This document shows positions 32,601 to 37,195 of a stretch of 37,195 bases of DNA, one piece after another. Numbering within the stretch: position 1 is the first letter of the stretch; each line of letters opens with the position of its first letter. Source of the stretch: Chlamydomonas sphaeroides (Eukaryota; Chlorophyta; Chlorophyceae; Chlamydomonadales; Chlamydomonadaceae); assembly GCA_001662425.1 (NCBI GenBank), contig BDDC01000563.1, positions 9,638 through 46,832 of the forward strand, read 5' to 3'. The notes under the pieces were generated by a model. That model did no database searches, had not been told where the DNA came from, and saw nothing but the letters and a program-made list of their open reading frames with translations. The translations under genes and the position numbers were made by a program.

Positions 32601-35241
32601 CCGACGGACATGCCGCCGCCGCCGCCTCGCGCTGCCGTCGCCACTGCGCCAGAGCCGTCTGGCCACACATCCGCCAGCAGTGGCGGCGGCGGCGCTACGG
32701 CGGACGACACCAGCTCACAGTCCCGGGCAGGCTCGGGGCCGGCGGTGTCGCTTCCAGCTCAGCGGCCGGCCGCCACCAGTGGCGGCGCCGCCGCTGTGTC
32801 TGTCCGCGAGGCGCAACCCCGTGCCCACAGCCGCAGCCGCCACAGGCCCAAAGATGACGCAGCTGGCGGCCCGCCGCCGGAGCTCGCAGCGGTCGCGCCG
32901 CAGCCACCTCCGCCAGTGCCCCCGCCGGAGCCCCCGCCGCAGCCGCCACACATCCCGCTGCCGCCGATGCCTCCGAACCCCCAACCCCAGCCGCAGCTTG
33001 TGCCTCAGGCCGCAGCGGCGCGGCCACCCAAGCCACCGCGGCCGCCGCCGCCGCAGCCCGGTGCGGCGGCGGCAGCGCCACCCGTTGGCGGCGCGCCGCA
33101 AGCTCTGGCGGCGGGCACCACGTCTGAGGCGAGGCTGGTGGCGAGCTGGGTCCGACAGCTAGAGCTCAAGGTCATCGCCGCAAGCCAGGTGCGATGGCTT
33201 GCAGCAAACACACCGGGGTGCCATGGGCGCGAGCAGCACTGCGAAACAGCTGCTGCCGAGCAACCACGGCCCCAAGCCACCCGCCCCAAGCCGCCCATCG
33301 TGCCGGAAGCCAAGCGGCTGGCGACGTGCTGACGCCCCGTGCCCCGCCTGTTGCCCCGTGGTGTGCCCCGCAGGCGCTGGTGCGTGCGGAGCAGGCCGCG
33401 CGGCAAGCGGCGGCGGTGCAGCACCGACAGACGGCCTCGCCGCCGCAGGCCTCGGGCACACCGCAGCACGGCGCGCCGTCGCCGCCGACACTGCCGCCTC
33501 CGCCGCCGCAACAGGGCCCGGCAGAGCCGCCGCTGGGGGAGGCCGACATGCTAAGGGTGAGGCACCGCTGGGCGCCCTGCGCCCCGGCTTGAGCTTGGCC
33601 GCCTGCAAGCCAGGGCGATGGCGAAGGCCACCTTGAGGTTCCGCGTTGCTGGCCGCATCCGTGACACGCATGTCGTACCCTGTGCCGTACGGCGTCGTAC
33701 TATCCCTCAGGCTCGGAAGCTGGGGGACGTGATCAACCGTTGGATGGAGGTGCGGCTGGCGGATGGCGGGCAGCTTTGCGGGGCGGCGGTCGGAGGCCCG
33801 ACCAGTTTCGGCGCACCGCTTGGGCGACTCTGCGTGTCATACCCGCTGCGTACCGCCCTCACAGCTCTCTGCTGCCCGCCCCCGCCACCCTCCCTCCAGG
33901 CCCACGTGTGGCGCTGCCCGCTGGCGCTGCTGCTGGGCCCGGCCGCCGCCGCCGCCACGGAGCTCGACCGCGAGGAGCCGCCGCCGGGGCTCAGCCCCCA
34001 GCAGCAGGTGGGGCCGCGGGACGACCAGCGGAAGCTACGCGCCAGCTCAGCCCGGTCCCCACATCTCACCCGCCGCGGCTGGCCAGTCTCCTCCCGCACG
34101 CCACGCCGAGCTCCTCCCCTTCCAACGCGAATGACTAGTTCGCCACCCCTCGGTGCTCCCCTTCCAACGCCCCGCGGCCCCTGGCCCCCCATGTACGGCC
34201 CCACCCCAGGCGACCTGGCACCGGCACCGCGTCGACCTGTGCGGCAACTGGGCCGAGGTGGCGGACGAGGCGGCCAGGCTGCACAGCCAGCGCACGCAGC
34301 AGGGCCAAGCGGCGGCGGCGGCGGCGGCGGCGGCAGCAGCAGGCGCGGCAGAGGCCGGCGCGGCGCTGGAGGCACCGCAGCCGGCCGCCGCGGTCGAGGG
34401 ACCGGCCGCGGCCGCGGCGGGGCTCGGGCGGCTGCCCGTGACACCGACCGCCATTGCGAGGCTGCGGACGGTGCTCATGGGCCTGGGGCAGAAGCTGTCG
34501 ATGCACCTGGCCCACAGGACTGAGCCGTCGGCGCAGCCACCGGCCCCGCCAGTGGGACCGCTGAGGGCGCAGCAGCAGCAGCAGCAGCCCGAGAGCGCTG
34601 GCGGCGCTGCCGCCGTGCAGCCGTCGCCGCCACATCAGGAGCCGCCGCCGGGACCCGCCAGCGGCAGCGGCAACGTCAGCGGCAGCGGCGCCGGCGCCGG
34701 CGGCAGCGGCAAGGGCCCCGGCGGCAGCGGCGGCAACGACGGCAGCGGCGGCAGCGGCAGCGGCGCGGGCGCGGGCGCGGCGGCATCGGCGGCCGGCACG
34801 CTGGCCGGCGGCGCAGCGGCGGCGGCCGCGCTGAGCCCCGAGCTGTGGCCGCTGCTGGCGGGGGTGGCCTATTCTGGCTTGCGCCTGGCGCTAAAAATCG
34901 GAGCGGCGGCCGCCAGCGGCGTCGAGATGTCGGGGCAGGCCCTGGTCCTCCGCCTGCCCGACATGAGCTCCATGGTGTTGCTATCGGGCGGCCGGACGAT
35001 GCGGCTGGCGGTGGCGGCGCCGGCGGTGTTCCGGCGCAAGCCGGTGGCGGCCGCTGGCGATGGCAGCGCCGCCGCCGGTGCGGGCGACGGCGGCAGCCAG
35101 GGCACGGCGGCGGGTGGCAGCGGCGATGGCAGCGGCAGCGGGGGCGCGGGCGGCGCGGCGGCGGGCGGCAGCGGCGAGGCGGGCGGCCGCGCGGGCGTGG
35201 AGGTGCTCCTGGTGCCTGCGCGTGTGGCGCCGTGTGTGTGA
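22241..35241 (+). CDS. Gene C: giant multi-zinc-finger, Gln/His/Pro-rich protein with a novel C-terminal domain
   Basis: Nine exons, in frame throughout: 22241-24124, 24333-24442, 24645-25555, 25670-29532, 29943-33188, 33374-33556, 33711-33749, 33900-34007, 34210-35241. They total 11,376 nt, or 3,791 residues. Exon 1 opens with a Pro/Gly-rich region. Between residues about 550 and 1,340 lie seven cysteine modules: two HP-[DH]-R modules and five C-x2-C-x19-C-x2-C fingers. Two fingers become complete only after splicing. Exon 4 then has an acidic/leucine patch (27800-27960), a His/Gln-rich stretch and LPY-x2-PH repeats; exon 5 is Gln/Pro-rich after an acidic start (EDDGEEDEGEEGEEEEE). The end carries the family tail: ALVRAEQAARQ, ARKLGDVINRWME, HVWRCPLALLLGP, then TWHRHRVDLCGNWAEVADEA, PVTPTAIARLR and SGLRLALKIGA. 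Probably a nuclear regulator with large disordered regions. It could be two genes split near 29540-29940, but the phases support one. Confidence 0.72.
23897..24693 (+). other. First cysteine cluster of Gene C: HPHR module plus two split GATA-like fingers
   Basis: C-T-G-C, 24 residues with NGFFAHPHRAWT, C-H-G-C-C; linker FYGPPGTRSLEDAGGR; then C-A-P-C-GATTTPQWR ... C-A-A-C and C-A-E-C-DATSTARWRSHK ... C-N-A-C. The first finger is interrupted by the 24125-24332 intron and the second by the 24443-24644 intron. Correct fingers appear only after both are removed, which supports the splice model strongly. Confidence 0.85.
25087..25555 (+). other. Second cysteine cluster of Gene C
   Basis: C-Y-E-C-GTAKTPRWSRHK ... 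C-S-S-C, then an HPDR module (C-V-H-C, 25 residues with RGFFSHPDRVFT, C-D-G-C-C), the linker FYGPPGTRSLEEAGGR, and a finger C-A-D-C-GATNTPQWR ... LCNAC. The last finger is the closest to a canonical GATA finger (TPQWR and LCNAC). No intron interrupts this cluster. Confidence 0.85.
26687..26767 (+). other. Fifth GATA-like finger of Gene C
   Basis: C-Y-E-C, 19 residues with a TTGWRRHK core, C-V-A-C, followed by SRYNRSGTYVKKP. It resembles the C-Y-E-C finger at 25087 and lies alone about 1.1 kb downstream within exon 4. Confidence 0.8.
29320..29532 (+). other. LPY-x2-PH repeat region ending in a His run
   Basis: End of Gene C exon 4. A degenerate repeat of PY and PH dipeptides (MLPYHAGHPLPYRTPHVLPY and so on) about 60 residues long, ending in a six-His tract directly before the CAG/GTAGGC donor. 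The tyrosine/histidine spacing is regular enough to be selected. Function unknown. Confidence 0.7.
29636..29698. repeat. (GTGC)n microsatellite in a Gene C intron
   Basis: About 15 uninterrupted copies of the TGCG tetranucleotide in the intron between exons 4 and 5 (29533-29942). Length is likely polymorphic. Confidence 0.95.
33711..33749 (+). other. 39-nt signature microexon of Gene C
   Basis: Encodes ARKLGDVINRWME, between a CCCTCAG acceptor and a GTGCGG donor. The same-size, same-phase exon occurs at 1011-1049 in Gene A and 18414-18452 in Gene B, sharing a hydrophobic/tryptophan pattern ending W-[ML]-[ER]. The positional match is the evidence that so short an exon is real. Confidence 0.8.
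33900..34007 (+). repeat. Hyperconserved 108-nt exon, copy in Gene C
   Basis: Encodes AHVWRCPLALLLGP to LSPQQQ, between a CCCTCCAG acceptor and a GTGGGG donor, phase 0 on both sides. Nearly identical in DNA to the Gene A and Gene B copies. Confidence 0.85.
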
Positions 35242-36475
35242 GCGCTCCTCGGTGTTGCATGTCATGACACGGGGCCACGAGGGAGGTGAGGTGGCAGTGA
35301 GCAGCGAGGTGGCGGCCATGTTGGGGCACGCGGCGCGGACCTGGTGCAGAGAGCCGTGTGCGTCCTCCCGGCGCCGCCGTGCAGCCGGGTGTGGTGTTTT
35401 TCCTGATGAACCCGCGTGGGAACCATTCAAGTGGCCTGAGCCGCGCGGCGGCGGGAGGCGGTGCACTGGCTGTGGGGCTAGCGGGGCAGGCGCGCGTGTG
35501 GGGCGGGTCAGGCGCAGGGGCAGGGCGCTAGGAGGACAGGCACGGACACCGTGGGGTACGGCGAGTGCATCCGTGGTTTGGGGCGGCACTGTGTCGGAAT
35601 GGCTGTGGGCGTGGGCGTAGGGCGGCGGCACTGTCAGCACCGTAGCACATATGGGGCTCTCGTCAGTTGCTCTGGCGCCAGGTCCCGGCGCGTGGGCTGT
35701 TTGGGTCCGGGCCTGGCGGCATGTGCGCGTGGTGGGCGATGCGGCACCTACGTGCGGCAACCCGACATGGCCAAGGGGCCGGCCTGTGTGGAGGTGCTTT
35801 CCGGGCTCCGCACTGGATGTATTTGAGCATGCCGGCGAAATGGCATGTGGGAAAGCTGGATACGCGTGTTCGCGTGGATGGACAGCGGCCCCCGTGCAGT
35901 GCGGCGACACGTGGCGGGTGATGCGGGTGCTGCCGTGCTGGTGCCCTGCAGGCCATAAAGGGCGCCAGCCATGTTGTCGCCTGGCGCCAGGTGTGGCCCT
36001 GCCCTGGCCCCGTCCAGGGCTGCATACCTGAGCTTAAGATCAGGCTGAAAGCCTCAGCGGAATCGGCAGCGTAGCGTTGCGTGGGCCCGGCATCGTACCG
36101 CTACCCTGCTCCTCAACCAGCCTCGGCGCGTGCCAACGGGGGGGCCCTGGGGGGCCCAACTGAGCCGTCGGTTTCTCGCAGACCCTAGCTCAAGGAACGT
36201 GTCCGCGGCGCTGCATTCACACGCGACGATACTCGTAGTGGTGCGCATACATACAAGCTCGGTGCAATAGCATTTGTTAAGGCATACCGCACGACGCGGT
36301 TGACCTGCGCGGGAGCCACTTATCTCCACGGCTGTGCTATGATCGCAGCGTCTTGCACGTTTTGTGCCGCTTTGCAGCGGGCAAGTTTGTACTAGCCGCA
36401 CGGCGCTGAGCGACGTTGTTTCGGCTCGACGCGCTTCACACAGCCAGTAGCGAAAGCGGTCAGCGCCACCAGTTC
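35242..36475. other. Intergenic region between Genes C and D
   Basis: About 1.2 kb. The first part should be the 3' untranslated region of Gene C. From about 36040 the sequence becomes less GC-rich (for example ATACATACAAGC near 36248), as it does upstream of A, B and C, so it probably holds the Gene D promoter. No exon or RNA gene recognised. Confidence 0.4.
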
Positions 36476-37195
36476 ATGGACGATGATGTCCTACCGGAAG
36501 GCCGGAACCAGGCTCAAGCGACTGCGACTGCCGCACACATGCACGACTCGAAAGAGGTCGGCCAAAGCGCTGCACACGGCGCCGACTCTGGCGTGCCAGC
36601 TGCTGTAGTACGCAAGTCCATGAACGACGCGCGGCAGGGAACCGAGCCGCGGTTGCTCCGTCTGGCCGTTGTCGCAGCCGACGCGGCACCGACGCGTGCC
36701 GCGGCTCCCGCTGCTGCCGACGCCGACGTCGCAGGAGCCGTCAAGGCGGACGCCGCGGCGCCGCCTCACGGCCGACTGGGTGGCTTGGTGCCGGCGTCCC
36801 CGCAGCCTGGTGCTAACAGCACGAAAGGGCCGCCAGCGGCAGCCGTTGAGCCAGGCCAGGGCCCGGCCGGCGCCGTCGAGCCGTCATGCGGCGAGTGCAG
36901 CCGTCGGGGGTGCGGCAACTGGCGGCGGCACGCATCCCGACCGGGTGTGCTTTTGTGTCCCTCGTGCTACGTGCGGGCTTGGCGGCGAAGGACGGCGGCC
37001 CAGAAGGGGCGAGGCGGTGGCGGGGGAGGCCGCATGCAACCCGCTGGAGGGCCGGCAAGCGGCGCCGGCGCCGACACGACATATGGAGGCGAGCCGGCGG
37101 CGAAGCGTGCCCGAGTGACGAGAGGTGGCAGCGGCGGCGGGTCCGGCCCTGGCGGCCTCGAGCGGCTGGCGACAGGCGCCGCGGCAGGGGGGGGG
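36476..37195 (+). CDS. Gene D: 5' part of another GATA-like zinc-finger protein (runs off the window)
   Basis: Met at 36476 opens a frame that stays open for 240 codons to the right edge. It starts MDDDVLPEGRNQAQ and is Ala-rich in the middle. It has a GATA-like finger near 36880-36970: C-G-E-C, 19 residues with GNWRRH, C-P-S-C, then YVRAWRRR. Further on it has EPAAKRARV, a possible nuclear-localisation signal like PAKRRHAP in Gene B. The x19 spacing and W-R-R-H core match the family. Whether the family's C-terminal domain follows cannot be seen. With no stop in the window it is easily missed. Confidence 0.6.
   Translation, partial: MDDDVLPEGRNQAQATATAAHMHDSKEVGQSAAHGADSGVPAAVVRKSMNDARQGTEPRLLRLAVVAADAAPTRAAAPAAADADVAGAVKADAAAPPHGRLGGLVPASPQPGANSTKGPPAAAVEPGQGPAGAVEPSCGECSRRGCGNWRRHASRPGVLLCPSCYVRAWRRRTAAQKGRGGGGGGRMQPAGGPASGAGADTTYGGEPAAKRARVTRGGSGGGSGPGGLERLATGAAAGGG

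Noticed and set aside
31321..32670. Long minus-strand open frames opposite Gene C exon 5 and elsewhere
   Set aside because: Arg/Pro/Ala-rich antisense translations expected in GC-saturated DNA; no motif and no splice support.

Overview
The window is nuclear DNA from a very GC-rich green alga, most likely a chlorophyte of the Chlorophyceae. Evidence: an intron-rich ATG9 gene with short introns (often starting GTGCGG, GTGAGG or GTGGGC and ending in CAG after a C/T tract), extreme GC in coding DNA, and long Ala/Gly/Pro/Gln/His homopolymer tracts. I cannot name the species. No rRNA, tRNA, CRISPR array, prokaryotic operon or intact transposon was seen. Because of the GC bias almost every frame is open, so exons were chosen by phase-consistent splicing and by comparison between paralogues inside the window.

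Layout. Gene A (minus, 5859 to beyond the left edge), ATG9 (plus, 7037-14667), Gene B (minus, 21426-17421), Gene C (plus, 22241-35241) and the 5' part of Gene D (plus, 36476 to beyond the right edge). A and ATG9 diverge from a 1.2-kb intergenic region. B and C diverge from an 0.8-kb AT-richer region. ATG9 and B converge on a 2.7-kb region that holds a possible decayed copy of part of B and a pair of diverged direct repeats.

The main result is that A, B, C and probably D are one gene family, apparently undescribed. The N-terminal half carries GATA-like zinc fingers, mostly C-x2-C-x19-C-x2-C with a W-R-x-H core. B and C also carry a second cysteine module (C-x2-C-x24-26-C-x2-C-C with GFF-x-HP-[DH]-R) joined to the next finger by a nearly invariant PPGT-x-SLE-[ED]-AGGR linker. 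The middle is low complexity with acidic/leucine patches. The C-terminal half is a domain of unknown function. In A, B and C it has the same tail: a variable exon starting [AV]-L, a 39-nt exon, a 108-nt exon encoding HVWRCPLALLLGP, and a last exon with VTP and GLRL motifs, all joined in phase 0. The 108-nt exon is about 94-96% identical in DNA among the three genes, although the flanking exons have diverged strongly.

The architecture suggests nuclear DNA-binding regulators expanding by local duplication around ATG9. That function is inferred from the fingers. ATG9 itself is a confident call: its 14 exons join in phase to a 1,336-residue protein with the conserved membrane core and a long low-complexity tail.
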